Assembly: GCA_004431415.1 (NCBI GenBank)
Contig: QPMI01000477.1
Span: forward strand, 1-64,000
Source: Cyanophora paradoxa
Lineage: Eukaryota > Glaucocystophyceae > Cyanophorales > Cyanophoraceae
Reading direction: 5' to 3'
DNA: 64,000 bases
Part shown: positions 43,149 through 54,959 of the stretch, piece by piece
How positions within the stretch are numbered: the stretch's first letter is position 1
How the letters are laid out: each line of letters opens with the position of its first letter
The notes under the pieces: model-generated
Database searches by the model: none
Seen by the model: the letters and a program-made list of their open reading frames with translations, nothing else
Told to the model about the DNA's origin: nothing
Translations under genes and position numbers: made by a program

Positions 43149-45394
43149 CTAAGACAAGAGCACGAAGAAAGATAAGACAAAGAGCCAAAATCGACAATAA
43201 AAAAGGAAAGACACAGAGCTCGAGACAGATCGATTGCGAGAAGAGACGATAAATCGAGCAGATCTAGGGACAGAGGATAACTGACACGAAGAAGAGCCAG
43301 AGCTAGAGGATAACTGACACGAAGAAGAGCCAGAGCTAGAGATACCATCAATATCAGAAGGAATTACATCACTAAGAAGCGGGGGACAAAATTGAGAAAG
43401 ATAAATAACAGGAAGAAGACAAGTAAGAGGAACAACAAGACGACATGGAGGCGGAGGCGAAGCAGGACGATGCGAAAGGGCAGAGCTACGGCACGAGGTC
43501 GAGGAGGACACAGGAGGCGGAGCAGGCGGATCAAGAGCAGGCAAAAGAACAGTCAAAGGAATCACTAAAGCCGGCCGGGGTCGAGGCGGGCAATCGAACT
43601 GCAAACGACGGCGAACAACAGGTCGAGCACGAGGACTATAGCTAGTATTGAAACTAACTCTAGCATCAACACTACGATCAGAATCCGAACCAGACCGAAC
43701 TAAACTAGAAGACGAAGAAGTACGCCGGCGCCGGCGGGATACGATCGCGACCAGCGAAGCAGAAGACAAGGACAAAGGCGGTAGTCCGGTATCAAGAACA
43801 AAGGCCGGAGGGTCCGGCCCGGCAAACCGCCGGGGGAAGTAGAAGGAGCCGCAGGCTCGGCAAGCCGGCGACGGGTACGACCACGAGTCCGGAAGGAGAT
43901 CGGGGAAGCCGGTCCCGGAGCTGAGGGCCCAGGAGCAGAGCCAGGAGAAGGTAAGCCCGGCGAGAAATCTGACCCGGAGCCGGAACCCAGCGAACGACGA
44001 CGACGAAGAGGCCCCCGAGGAGCCACGACGGGGGAGCTACCGAGCAAAGTACTGACAGCCGGCGCCGAACACGGCGGCGGAGGTACCCCGCAGACAGTGG
44101 CAGGCGGAGAGTCCAGGGTCGATCGAGAGATCCGCCGACGGGAATGCGGCGGGGGCCGACGAGACGGAAGAGGCGAGGAGGGGGCCGAGGAAGGGTCGGA
44201 GGCAGGGGAAGGGCCACGAGCAGGTGACGGGGATCGCTGCCGGCGCCGAAGAGAGGGCAGCAAAGCAGGAGAAAGGTCGGGTGGCGCCGGAGCAGATGAC
44301 ACGGAGGTCATGGCCATGGGCGGTGCAGAGAGAGACGAGCTCGAGGGCGCAAGGGCCCGACGAGGGCGCCGGCGGCGAATCTCACGAGCGCCAGGAAGCG
44401 GGATAGGACCCGCAGATGGGACCCGAGGCGCCGAAGGGGGAGCAGGGAGCCGGAATGACGGGGAGATCGAAAAGAGGACAGTCTCGCCAACACTCGGAAG
44501 CGGGGCAGAGGCCGAGGACCCGGAGCTCGAGGGGGGGAGGGAGGGCGGAGGAGGAGAGAGGAGGCGGCTATTCGAAGGGTATGGAGAATCGAGAGCGGAG
44601 GCGAGGGAGGCCGAAGTGATGGCGAGCTCTGGAGGCGAGGGGGCCTGCAAGCGGATCCGGGAAAGTGGATGCAGACGCAAAGAGACCGGGGACGTAGAGG
44701 CGGGAGGGGCATGCAAAAAGATAGTGCCGCCCAGCGTCACAGTTGCAGAAGCGGGGGCAAGAAGGATGGGCTGAAGAGGGGGCTGAACCAGGAGGACGTC
44801 AGAAAGAGGGCCTCGCAGGGGCGGAAGTGGAGGAGCAAGGGGAAGAGGTAAGAAGGGGTATGGAGCTGCAAGATGACCAGGGACCTGCCGGGGAACAGGC
44901 AAGTGAAGAGGCCCCGTGACAGCAAGTTGTAAGGAGGGAGGAGGCAGAGGCGGGGCCAGAGGGCCAAGGAGCACAGGGATCGGGACCGCAGGGAATGGGG
45001 GGAAAGGAGCGTCGAGAGGGGCAGCGAGAGCAGGAATAGGAATGGGCCCAAGGGTCACTACAGGGGCCAGAGCAGGAGGGGACGGCGCAGGAGGCGGGCG
45101 ACCACCAGGGATCCCCAACGGGACATTCCCACGAACGGCAAACTCCGCAGGATTCCGGAGGACAGAATCGATGTCACGCGAAGAGACGAGGTTGTCAGCA
45201 CCGCCCGAAGAAGGAGCGCCGGACGAGTCAGAATCAGAGCTTGAACTAGAACGATGAGAACCGGTACCAGACTCTGAATCATGTGCGTCATCATCCGAGG
45301 CAGCCTGATCATCAGCGTCAGCAGCAGCCAAGCGAGCGCGCCGCTCCTCCAACAAGGCCGAAGCCTGCGAAAGGGTGAACTCGAGGTACGACAT
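43149..45394 (-). pseudogene. LINE Ser/Pro-rich 3' region (ORF3 or ORF2 tail), frameshifted
   Basis: Opens at 45394 as MSYLEFTLSQASALLEERRARLAAADADD, then becomes an acidic Ser stretch (HDSESGTGSHRSSSSSDSDSS) and over 400 residues of Pro/Ser/Leu-rich sequence. The frame moves near 43790 into the part ending at 43149. It may continue ORF2 after a frameshift near 45395 or be a separate ORF. The truncated LINE at 36206-37446 keeps a similar domain, so it is a true part of these elements rather than a chance frame. Function unknown. Confidence 0.55.
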
Positions 45395-48300
45395 ATTTCT
45401 GTCCCAGGCGGCAACAAGCGCGGCGCGGTTGTAAGAAGGCGCATCAATGTCAGCCTCCTCAAGATCGCACCGAGCGCGAGCAACCTGTTGGATGGAAAAT
45501 ACGCCAGCAAGGATCGCTCCAAGTGAGCGAAGGCAGAAGGCGGGTTAACTTTACTGCGCAAAATGGGCCCAGATAAATCCGGAACCGAGAGGATGTGGAA
45601 GAGAGAGAGCTCAGGCACTGCGACCTCTTCACGCTCATCCGGTGGAAGAGTAGAAGCCCAGAAATTCAGGCGCTCACGAATGAAATCCCAGAACGAACGA
45701 GAAAGCGGGCACTCAGAGAAAACGTGCGCGTGAGAGCGAGCAGATCCGTCATTACAAACCCGACAGGAACGACGGCGGGGCGACTGTTGCTCGCCCAAAC
45801 GATACAATTTGAAATGCAAACGGTAAAGAGCATCGATCCAAAGCATCGGGAAACACTGAAGGACGACAAGATTAGGAAGACGGGACGGAGACAAGGCGCC
45901 GGGAAACCCCCACTTAGCATCGGGCATCTGAGCGTGGCTAGACACATCGCGAAGCCGCTGGACCTCAAGGCAGTAGAAGCGACGAACAGAGGAGAGGCGG
46001 AGAGGGAGCATACGAGCGAAAGTGAACGCAAGATTATCAAGAGAAAGAAAGGCCGAAGGGCCTGCGCCAAGAACAAAAAGGCCAGGCAGGGTCCCGCGAC
46101 GAAGAGAGAGGAAGACAGCGCTGAAGCAAACATGCAGCGGGAGCAAACGGGACAGAATTGAATTGGAGCTCGAGGATAGGCCCACAGGGTGGGAAGCCGC
46201 AGGGCGGCAAGGAACGCGCGGTATGTAGTCCAGCACCCGTGGAATTATCTGGTTATCGCGAACGGGGAAGGCAACAAAAGTACCACTTGGGCCTCGAAGG
46301 AGAGCAAACGAGGCGTCCGGTCCGGACCACCAGAGATGCTGAGGCGGCGATGCAGGGGCCTCGAGAACCTGGCGCCAAGTAGCCGGGAGCGCAGAACACA
46401 GACTAGGGAAAAAGGAGTGGAGGGCGGAGGAGGCAGCTGCTGGAGCCCGGAACCCCGGGCAGCACAATCCCAGATATCGCAGACCCGCAGCAAGCCGGAC
46501 CGTGCACAGCGACTCCAGTCGACCTCGTCGCCGGGAGTACTGAACAGAGGATTGAAGAAAAGAGGTTGGGATAACACTTCGGGAGAGTTACGAGGTTGAC
46601 ACACGCCCTGGCGCTGAGCCCACTCGGAGAGAGTCCGCTTCCAAATAGGAGGCAAGTCAAGTCTGTCAAGTGGGAGGCGGAGCGAGACAAGGGCGGGGCC
46701 ATAGGAAAAAGGTGCCAGCTGAGCGTCCAGTTTGCTCAAGAGGTACTCCTTCCAAGGAGCTGAACAAGAGGGGTCAGCGAGCAAGGCCACCCACTTCATT
46801 TTCAGCGATAACGAAAAAGCTCGAATATCCGGGCAGTTGAGACCACCTTGACGCCACGGCAGAGGAGAAATATACTTCGAAAGCTGCCCGCTCACGCCAG
46901 CAAAAGCGCGAAGCTTCTCTTGCCATGTCGAATACTGAGCATCAGGGGGGTCAAGCAAATATAGAGCATAATGTAGGGACCCAATAAATACAGCCCAGGC
47001 AAGGAGAACGCCGGAACGCATCGGCATGCGATAAGTCTTCGCTTGCTGGACACGGATATCAAGAGCAGCGGTCTTTTTCCGCCAGAACCGAGACAGATCG
47101 GGCTCTAGTGGAAAGCCCAGGTATTTTCGAATTTTTTCAGCGGGAGGGAGATCCGTCACCTGAAGACGCCGCCAGGGGCAGTCCTCGACGCTAGGCCAGG
47201 CATGTGCGGGGATATCGCGGAGTGGAAGAAGGCTAGATTTCTCGAGATTAATAAGAGCTCCAGAGAGCCGGCAGTATTTATCAAAGCACTCTTTCCAGAA
47301 AGGCAATTCGGTAAAAGACGAGATTAAAGGAACCGTGTCGTCTGCAAACTGGAGCACCTTGCAAAGAGAGCTAGAGGACAAGCGGACACCTCGTATACGA
47401 GCATCAGCATTAATCAAAAGGGCTAAAAGGTGTGTGCACAAATTATATAGATAGGGCGAAAGGGGGCCACCCTGACGTACACCGCATCGAATGGGGAAAG
47501 GGGCGGAGGTCCAGCCGTTAATGTGAACAGAACCCTGCAGATCAGAGTAGAGCAGGCGGACCCACTTGATAAATTGGGACCCGAAACCGAACTGTTCGAG
47601 CGACCAGAAAAGGAAGCTCCAGTTAACGCGGTCATAGGCTTTTGAAAAATCAAGAAATCCGAAGCACAGCTGTTCAAGTGCAGGATTACCGCCCTCGTAA
47701 TGCATGAGAAGATAAACAAGCATAACCTGGTGCACTGCGGACCGACGATGAATAAAGCCAGACTGAAAGCGGGATACAAGACCAGACATGAGTGGCGTTA
47801 AGCGGTTGGAGAGGGCGCGCTCGACTGCACGCTCTTCGACATTAGAGAGAGAAATTGGGCGGCGATTTGCAATCAAAGTAGGGTCCGTTGCCGGTTTAGT
47901 AATAGGAGTAATGAGGACGTGCCGCAAAGACTCGGACGGCTGCCCAGACTCATACATAGCAGCGATGTAAGCACAGAAATCGGGGCCAATCTCATCAAAA
48001 AAGTGAACGTAGAATTCAGCAGGGAGACCATCGATGCCAGGAGACTTGGCTCCGCCAGACATCTCCTTAAAAGCACGAAATAGTTCTCCAGACGATAAGT
48101 CAGAGTCAAGATCAGCAGACTCAGTAGGGAGCAGGCGGTGAGGGGAATAGAGAGAGGCAACGCCAGACCGCTCAGCTAGCGACCGATCAACCGCGGCCTG
48201 AGCTGCAGCGCCGTCATATAGTTGAGCGTAATAGGCGGAAGAAAGCTCGAGCAAAGTGCGGGGGTCGTCCGACGCGGCCTCTGGGCCTTCGGTGTCGAGG

Positions 48301-49550
48301 GCCCGAAGCCCCTCCGGGAACTGAGCATGAGAATCCGGTAAATAATGCTCAAAAAAAGCTTTACTAGACCGTCCATCTTGAGTTGCGGCGAAACGAATTT
48401 CTTTGCGTGAATGCTGTCTGGCATAGTCAGACACAAGCGAATTCAAGCTGCGCATCATAGAAGTGCGCAGTGTACGGAAAGCGACATCATCAATAGAGCC
48501 AGCGGCGTGGCGACGGATGAGAGCCTCGAGAGCTCGAACAGCGGAGATGTAAGCGTCCTTCCGCCTGCGCTTCTCATCAAGCTCCCAGGCCCGAACACGA
48601 CGCTGGAGCTCGGATTTGAGGGCGTCCCACCGACGGACGCGATCTGTAACTAATGGCCACGCGGCGCGCCAGTCACGAATTATAGTAGAAATGAAACCAG
48701 AATATTCCGGGCATGTCCCATACGCCGCCCAGTTCATGCGCCAGCGACCGGGGCCACGGCGAGAGATTCCGGGGGCTTTAAGTGTGAGATAGATGCCTAT
48801 ATGATCAGAATTGCGTGGCTCGCCAACTGCAGAGTAAGCCGTCCACGGCCGAAGCGAGACGGCCCAATCGCGGAGGGAGGACGAGAGGAAAAAATAATCG
48901 AGCCGGGACTCAATCGTCCCGCCCGCCGGCCGCGGCCGGCTCCAGGTTTTAAAGCACGCTCTAGTGTGAGGCCCGGCATCGAAAAGGCCATAACGAGCTC
49001 GGATCAACTCAAAGGCGTCGGGGGGAGGGGTTCCACGACTAGGGCCGGGAGCATCAGAGGGGAGCTCGTGGAAATTAAAATCTCCTCCTAAGATGAGGCG
49101 GCTGTCGAAAGGAACCACGGACTCGAGAGTATAAAGAAGAGTTTCATAGAAACCGCGACGCTCAGAATCATCTGTAGGAGCATATACATTGCAAAAATAA
49201 ATGGGACCAAATTTGGTCTCGAACAAGAAAAGTTGAAGTCGAGGACTATCAGCTGGAGTCAACAACCGAATTTGAAAAGGGGAATCACCAGGAAAGAGAG
49301 CGGCAACCCCCTGAGTGGCCTGACCACTAGGGTTATGAGACCAAAAAGAGGGGGCCGATCCCCAGGCGCGCGCGAGGCGCTTGGATAATGAGGAAGAAGA
49401 AACATGAGTCTCCTGCAGGAACACAGCTGAATGCCGCGCGCTATCGCGGAGGCAATCAAAGAGAAAAGAACGATAAGATTTGCCTAATACATCATGAAAA
49501 GCTCGATCTAGTTTGCCTGCTACGTTCAGAGAAAGAAACCTAAACGTCAT
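45395..49550 (-). pseudogene. LINE ORF2: APE endonuclease, reverse transcriptase, zinc finger
   Basis: Starts at the ATG immediately after the ORF1 stop. Residues 1-240 are an APE-type endonuclease (FLSLNVAG start, FLQETH near 45, LGGDFNF near 153, SDHIGIYLTL near 245). The reverse transcriptase follows (NRRPISLSN; FGFLDFSKAYDRVNW; GVRQGGPLSPYLYN; FADDT near 735), with the Asp pair intact although the usual third Asp-like residue is Thr. A one-base slip near 46450 moves the frame into the part ending at 45058, which carries the zinc-finger CRVCNDGSARSHAHVFSEC typical of plant-type LINE C-termini. It nicks target DNA and reverse-transcribes LINE RNA. The slip probably inactivates it. Confidence 0.85.
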
Positions 49551-50867
49551 TTACGGGGGGTGGTACAGCTCGAGGGACAAAGCCCAAGAGCCGGAAGAGA
49601 AAACGAGGGCCGGGGGCGAGGGGAGGGCCGAGGGATCGACCCCGCCGCGAAACGCAGCGGGAATCGATGGGGGGCCCGAACGCCTCACGCCGATCCCGAG
49701 GTGGACGCAGCAGCGGCCTGCAAGATCGAGAAAGTCATGCAAGAGAGAAAGAGAGGAGATCGGATCGATTGCGAGGGGCGGGCCATGAGGCCGGAAAAGG
49801 CCATGAGGCCATCGAGAGTACGAATTGCAAAAGCGAACCTGCGCAGCGCGCTGCAGGTCCTCCTTCCACGGGAAGATGATGTCGAAGTTGATGGGGTCGT
49901 TGGGCCGGCGCATGATCGCGCTGGGGCCGGTCTGGTCGGTCCAGTTCTCGCCGGTGTACTGCTCCAGGGAGCGCGAGCGGCCGCTGATCGTGACGCCCGT
50001 GCGGGTGTGCGGGGCGTGCTCGGAATGCTGCGCGCTGTGACAGCCCGGCCGGTTGCAGAACGCCCAGCTGCCGCTGATCTGAACTGTCTCATTGCCGAAC
50101 TTGTGAGAGAAAGGCAACCGCGCCTGACTGGCGACGGGCGGGACCTCCGAGAGAAACACTTTGATCCAGACGCTGTTGCCATTGATGCGATGAACTTTGG
50201 ACGGGCTGAAGCCGCGCTGCACGAGCCAGTTGGAAAAGACACTATGCGCATTGGAGGGAGCTGAATAGAAAGGGCCGAAGCTGACGGAGGGATCGCGGAA
50301 GCCGGCCTCGCGCGCGGCCTTCGAATCCAGAGGCGGCGGGGGGGCGCCGTTTGCATCGGCCGGAAGCTGAGTGAAGTCGAGGACGGGAAGGTACTGGAGC
50401 GCTGATTTGCGGAGCAGCTTCTCGGCTGCATCACCGTGCACCGCCTCGATGGTGAGCAGGAGTGCGCTATTCCCGTAGCAGCACACTGCCACGGGGGGGT
50501 CGAGGCTAGCCAAGCAGTCGGCTACGCTGTGACGAATCTGGGTTCTGCTGGGCCCCTCGGACAGCGCGCGGAGGGCGTTGGACTGAGAGGTCGGGGCGGT
50601 CAAGCTGAAATATCTGACCGTCTGGCTATAAAGCTGCGCGGGGGTCGATTCGGCCTCGAACAGCTCGGGGCTGATGGTACTAGGGAACTGGGCGGCGAAT
50701 ACTGCCGCGGCCGCAGCTGCCGGGGGCCGAAAAGTCGGACGACTTCGCATGGGGCCGCGGGCGGGCCCGCCTCCCGGACGACGGGCCGCTGGGGACACAC
50801 CGGGGACGAAAGCTAACATGTGGCTGAGGCTGGGGAGGCAGGAAGGCGGAAGACAAGGCGATCGCAC
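49551..50867 (-). CDS. LINE ORF1, putative RNA-binding protein
   Basis: An intact 438-residue ORF whose TAA directly abuts the ORF2 ATG (TAAATG), suggesting coupled translation. It is alanine/proline-rich at the N-terminus. A segment CNRPGCHSAQHSEHAPH (near residue 275) could form a small zinc finger, followed by a Trp-rich part and a final hydrophobic block. ORF1 proteins of this class bind the LINE RNA. The first in-frame ATG is used here; later ATGs at residues 17 or 40 are also possible. Confidence 0.7.
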   Translation of the reverse strand: MRSPCLPPSCLPSLSHMLAFVPGVSPAARRPGGGPARGPMRSRPTFRPPAAAAAAVFAAQFPSTISPELFEAESTPAQLYSQTVRYFSLTAPTSQSNALRALSEGPSRTQIRHSVADCLASLDPPVAVCCYGNSALLLTIEAVHGDAAEKLLRKSALQYLPVLDFTQLPADANGAPPPPLDSKAAREAGFRDPSVSFGPFYSAPSNAHSVFSNWLVQRGFSPSKVHRINGNSVWIKVFLSEVPPVASQARLPFSHKFGNETVQISGSWAFCNRPGCHSAQHSEHAPHTRTGVTISGRSRSLEQYTGENWTDQTGPSAIMRRPNDPINFDIIFPWKEDLQRAAQVRFCNSYSRWPHGLFRPHGPPLAIDPISSLSLLHDFLDLAGRCCVHLGIGVRRSGPPSIPAAFRGGVDPSALPSPPALVFSSGSWALSLELYHPP

Positions 50868-50881
50868 CCCAGGGGGGTACT

Positions 50882-50892
50882 ATCAAGATCTA
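50882..50892. repeat. LINE target-site duplication, right copy
   Basis: ATCAAGATCTA, matching 43047-43057; marks the 5' end of the element at 50881. Confidence 0.85.
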
Positions 50893-51777
50893 GATGGGAA
50901 GCGGGGAAGCACGCAATTCGAACTCATGGTCATTAATAATATAATTAATATTGATCAATTAAGGCCTTAAGCATAAGCTCATGATCATTGCTCGAACTAC
51001 TAATTAGGCTAGGCTTCAGCTTAAGCTTATAATTAAGGCTAGGCTTGCAATTGCACGCACGCGCGCGCGCCGCCGCGCGCGGCCGCTGGGCGGTTGGGAA
51101 CCGGCCGCGCTCACCGGGTCTGTCTCAGTCTTGCTGACGTCGACTCATGGTGGATGCCGCGGCCGCGGACTTTATACATACAGCTAGGCCGCGGGAGGGC
51201 CTACGCCTACGCGTACGCCCAGGTCTACAAGCACCATGGCACGGTGCGCTGAGGCCACCGACGTCCCTGCGGCGCTAGCTGCAGGCGCGAGACATTGATC
51301 AAGATCTACGCCCTAAAAACACAAGATCTGCAGCGATCTAGCAGCACGAAAGTAAACGAAGCTTAGAAAGCACGGGAGCAGACACAAATTAAAATCAAGA
51401 TGAGCAGCTTTCGAGGTATACGTACTCTACAGCAAATGAAATGGAGAAATTCGAAAGAACTCAGAGCTCGAACATGATACAGGCTAAAACACGACTACAG
51501 TCAATTCTACAATATTAATACATGTACAAGGGCAAGGAACGATCAAATGCAAGGACAAAGAACGAGCAAATGCAAGGACAAGGAACGATCAAATACGTAC
51601 ATACAAGCTGAAGGATATTTGCAAGGAACGATAAAATTAAAATCGGCTGAAGAGGGGGCCGAGAGGGCGGGCCGATATCGGCATGCGGCAGCCTGGGGCC
51701 GGATCCAGCTGCTACTGCCGGGATCCCGGAGAAATACATGCGGGTGTAGCGAGAGCGACGCGTGCGGGTTGAAAGGA
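50893..51777. other. Intergenic region, no gene seen
   Basis: AT-rich words (ATTAATAATATAATTAATATTGATCAATT near 50930), a CGCGCGCGC run near 51060 and three copies of a CAAGGACAAGGAACGA-type unit at 51527-51590. No exon recognised. Confidence 0.4.
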
Positions 51778-54104
51778 TCACGAGGTCAAGACGTTCACGA
51801 GCACGCCGCCCAGCTGCAGCAGGCGCATGGGCTCCGAGACGACCCTGACGCCGAGAGCGGCCTCCAGCTCCTGCGGCACGCGTCGTTCGCACGGCCCGGG
51901 CTGGGTCGGGGAGAGGGGGGGAGGGGGGCGCACGTTGAGCTGGGCGCGGTAGCTGGCGAGGGCGTCGTTGTAGGCGTGGTAGCGGACGGTGCGCAGCTGG
52001 TCGGCCAGGTTCGCCCGCAGGCGGCGGAGGCGCGGGAGGCGGCGGAGGGCGGCGGCGAGGTCGCCGGGCAGCGGGAGGGGCAGCCTCCCGACGACGGTAA
52101 GCGTCTCGAGGCCGGCCATGTCGGACGCTATGCGCTGCGCTCCCGATATCGGTCAGCCGAGCACATGTACAGGAAGCTTTTGGATCCAAGATCGCGGTTG
52201 CAATGATCGATCGCGAGAGGCGCACCGAGATCAGGGGAGTCGGGAGCCTCCAGCCGTGGCTGTTGCTCCAGACCCGGAGGTCAAAGGCCCGCACGCCGCG
52301 CCAGGCGTCCAGCGAGCGCCCGGCGAGCGCCTCGACGCAGTCCTCCATGCACTCCAGCGTGAGGTCCTGCAGCAGGGATGTTGAGAGCATCACGACTTAA
52401 GATACAGGTTCAGAGGGTGGTGGGAGGAGGCCTAGGGCGGGCTCGCCTGGAGCGCAGGGAAGCTCTGGAGGGCGTCGACGAGCCTGCCGGAGGCCTCGGC
52501 GCCTTGGTGGCCGACGGTGAGGGCGAGGCAGAGCAGGCGGGGCGCCGCGGAGACGAGCTGGGCGGGGTCCAGCTCCCGCCTGGCGTACGAGATCTGCAGG
52601 GCCCTGAGCCCCGCCGCCGCGAGCGGCGCCAGGAACGACGGGTCGACCCCCACGTCCCCGAGGCTCAGCGCTGCGCGCGCGCGCGCGTGCCGCGGCTCTG
52701 CAGTCAGCGCCGCTCGAGGTGGGACGACGGGGCATGCGCGCACACTGGAGATTGGTGAGGGAGGCTATCGGGCCCAGGTCGATGCTGGGCATGTTCGCGA
52801 AGTCGAGGGCCAGGTGCTCGAGCCGCCGGAACTCCGGCAGGGCGGCGAGCAGTGCGAGGGCCCCCGGAGACGCTTCAACGTCGGTCCTCAGCCCGAGAGC
52901 TGCGCCCGCAAACGCGTAATCGTTAGCGATTTCGCGCTCGCGATAAGAGTGCTGATATCGATAAATTAAACGAAGGTTTGCACTTACACCGGAGATTACG
53001 AAGCGAGGCGAGGGGCCGCAGCACGTTGGGAGAGAGCTGGGCTTGCTGCTTTCCGGAGTAGAACAACAGCGAAAGCAGCAGCCGCTCGAGCTTCGGCAAG
53101 CTCGCCACGGCGTTGTACAGAAGCGAGAGTGCTGCAATATTAATCGAGGAACAATCGGGCCTGGATGTGGGCGTGGCGCCGCAGAAGATTGAAGCGCGGA
53201 GTGCCGTGAGGGGAAGCGGCGAGAGGGCGCCCAGGGCGTCGGGGTACAGCGCGCTTCTCTCGCTGAAGTCCAGGCAGGAGAGACTGGGGAGGGAAGCGAG
53301 GGGCGCCAGGTGCTGGCGCCCGAGGATGTTGCTGCCGCTGAAGACGTTTGCGTCGAAGCGCAGGGCGCGCACAGCGCTGAAGTGCGCCAGCGGCGCCAGG
53401 CTCGAGTCCTCGATCGACGCCGACATCTGCAGCCGCGTGTGAGAAGATTGGAGGCCGAGCGTTTCAAACACTTGAGTTCATGTCGAGCGTGAGGGCCGAT
53501 TTGGAGTCGTCTAAAGCGCGCGCCGGCCCGGCCCGTGCCCCGCACGGACCTCCTCCAGCTCGCCGCCCTCGAGCCTCACTTGCAGGTCGAGGTCCTCGAC
53601 CCCGCCCACGCGCGCCCCGCTCTTGCAGGCGCAGTCCAGCGCCAGCGCCGCCCTCGCCGAGCATAGCTTCAGCCGCGCCCGCCGCGCTACGCCCCCCGAG
53701 TCCACGATGCCTGCCAGCCCCTTGCACACCCTCCGGAGGCGGCAGAGCTGCTGCAGGTCGACCCGTGGCCCTCGCCCCGTTTCCGACTCGCTGCAGCTGT
53801 CGGCCGCGAGTGCGGCGAGGAGCGAAGCCTCCATCCGATCGCAGCACGACGGCCCGTCGACGTCGCTGCTGTCATCTTCACACGCACACGCCAGCTGGAC
53901 GATGCGGATGAGCAGCTCATTCGGGAGATCGAAAAGCGTCGGACCCTCGATTGGCGCTGCAGCTGCAGCCGCGGCATCGACCGCGGGCTCGGCCGCGGGC
54001 TCGGCCGCGGGCTCGGCCGCCGCGGGCTCGGCCGCCGCGGGCTCGGCCGCCGCGGGCTCGGCCGCGGGCTCCTGCACCTGCGCACGCGTAGCGCGCGCGC
54101 GCAA
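51778..54104 (-). CDS. F-box / leucine-rich repeat protein, multi-exon
   Basis: Start at 54104. An alanine/proline/glutamate repeat (PAAAEPAAAEP) leads into the F-box at residues ~55-70 (LFDLPNELLIRIVQL), followed by an acidic loop and LCRLRRVCKGLAGIVDSGGVARRARLKL. Later exons are leucine-rich: LAPLAHFSAVRALRFDANVF, LAPLASLPSLSCLDFSE, LGALSPLPLTALRASIF, AVASLPKLERLLLSLLFY, LPEFRRLEHLALDFANMPSIDLGPIASLTNLQC, LRALQISYARRELDPAQL, and LETLTVVGRLPLPLPGDLAAALRRLPRLRRLRANL, ending VLVNVLTS. Such proteins are substrate adaptors of SCF ubiquitin ligases, with the LRRs binding the target. Introns are short with GT/GC donors. Confidence 0.7.
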
Positions 54105-54722
54105 GCATGTTAGACATTAACGCTTGATGCTCGGTCGAGCTGACCCCGATCGCGAGCGTTCGATTGGGCGATGCGAGCAGCGAGCATCTGGTGTATTTGA
54201 TCCCAGCGACGGAGTTCGCCGCGCTCGCCGCGCGCACACGAGCTCGAGCTGGCCGCGCCGCGCGCGTGTAGATGTGGTCCATCTATAGAGGCGCCGCGCG
54301 CGTGTAGTGTGGTCCACGCAGGCCTAGGTCGAGCCATTGACCTCGTGAAGGAAGCCCTCGCGCGTGCCGGTCATGAGCCTGCGCGGTGCTGAAGATCGAT
54401 ATCGATATCAAGCCTGCAGCTGCAGCTGGAGGCCTCCCGCGGGCCGAGGCCTAGGAGGAGGCCGAGGCGCGGGCCCGCAGGAGGCCGAGGCGCGGGCCCG
54501 CCCGATCTCTCAGCTCTCCACCGATGTCGACGTACGCGTCTGAGCCGCCGGCAGCTGCAGCTTCCGAAGTTCCCACGCGGCCGCGGGGCGGATCCGGGGC
54601 TCGAGCTCGAGGGCGAGGTCCCCTGCTCGCCTGCTGTCCGGATCCCCTGCGGCCCGGCCCCACACCGCCCCCTCCTTGCCTCCTCCGCTCGGGGCAGGGC
54701 CGCCTTCGGCTCTCGCGACCGT
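54105..54722. other. Intergenic region, no gene seen
   Basis: GCGCGC-rich words, two near copies of GCGCGTGTAG-TGTGGTCCA around 54262-54315, and two copies of GGCCGAGGCGCGGGCCCGC near 54461-54500. No exon recognised. Confidence 0.35.
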
Positions 54723-54930
54723 CGGATCCGGACAGCGTCGAGCTCCGCGACAAGGCGCGCCACCCCTCCCGCCCCCCGCCCTCCGCCCTCCGCCCCGGGC
54801 GAGGCCCGCGCAGCTGCGGGCGGAGGGCGCCGCGCCGCCCCTCATCGCCGTCCTCCGCGCCGCGCGCGTGCGCCCCGCCCGCACGCTCCGCCCCGCCCGC
54901 CCGCCCGCGCTCCATCGACGTGCGCGGGCG
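54723..54930 (+). repeat. Partial duplicate of an importin alpha exon and intron
   Basis: About 200 bases from GTCGAGCTCCGCGACAAGG onwards match 55480-55675 inside the gene, including an intron-like GCGCGCC...GCGCAG stretch and the exon reading LRAEGAAPPLIAVLRA. This outside copy keeps the expected reading (PPLIAVL), while the copy within the gene has lost bases there. Confidence 0.65.
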
Positions 54931-54959
54931 GGGCGCCGGCCGCCGGCGCCCCGCTGAGC

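Larger units (their letters stand above)
43058..50881 (-). mobile_element. Full-length APE-type LINE (non-LTR retrotransposon)
   Basis: Minus-strand element of 7824 bp. A poly(T) of 11 at 43058-43068 is its poly(A) tail, and an exact 11-bp target duplication flanks it. Order: ORF1 (50867-49551), ORF2 with endonuclease and reverse transcriptase (49550 to about 45395), then a long Ser/Pro-rich region (to about 43149) and a GC-rich 3' UTR ending CTGTGGCCGGTAATTCACC. Its insertion 0.2 kb or so beyond the LENG8-like start leaves flanking genes intact. Two or three frameshifts suggest it is no longer active, though the target duplication is still perfect. Confidence 0.9.

Noticed and set aside
44097-44774. 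Plus-strand Arg/Glu/Gly-rich ORFs within the LINE
   Set aside because: Antisense of the Ser/Pro-rich LINE tail.
50882-50892. Possibility that ATCAAGATCTA on both sides of the LINE is chance
   Set aside because: It abuts the poly(A) on one side and the 5' end on the other at 11 of 11 bases, too exact for chance despite common AGATCT words nearby.
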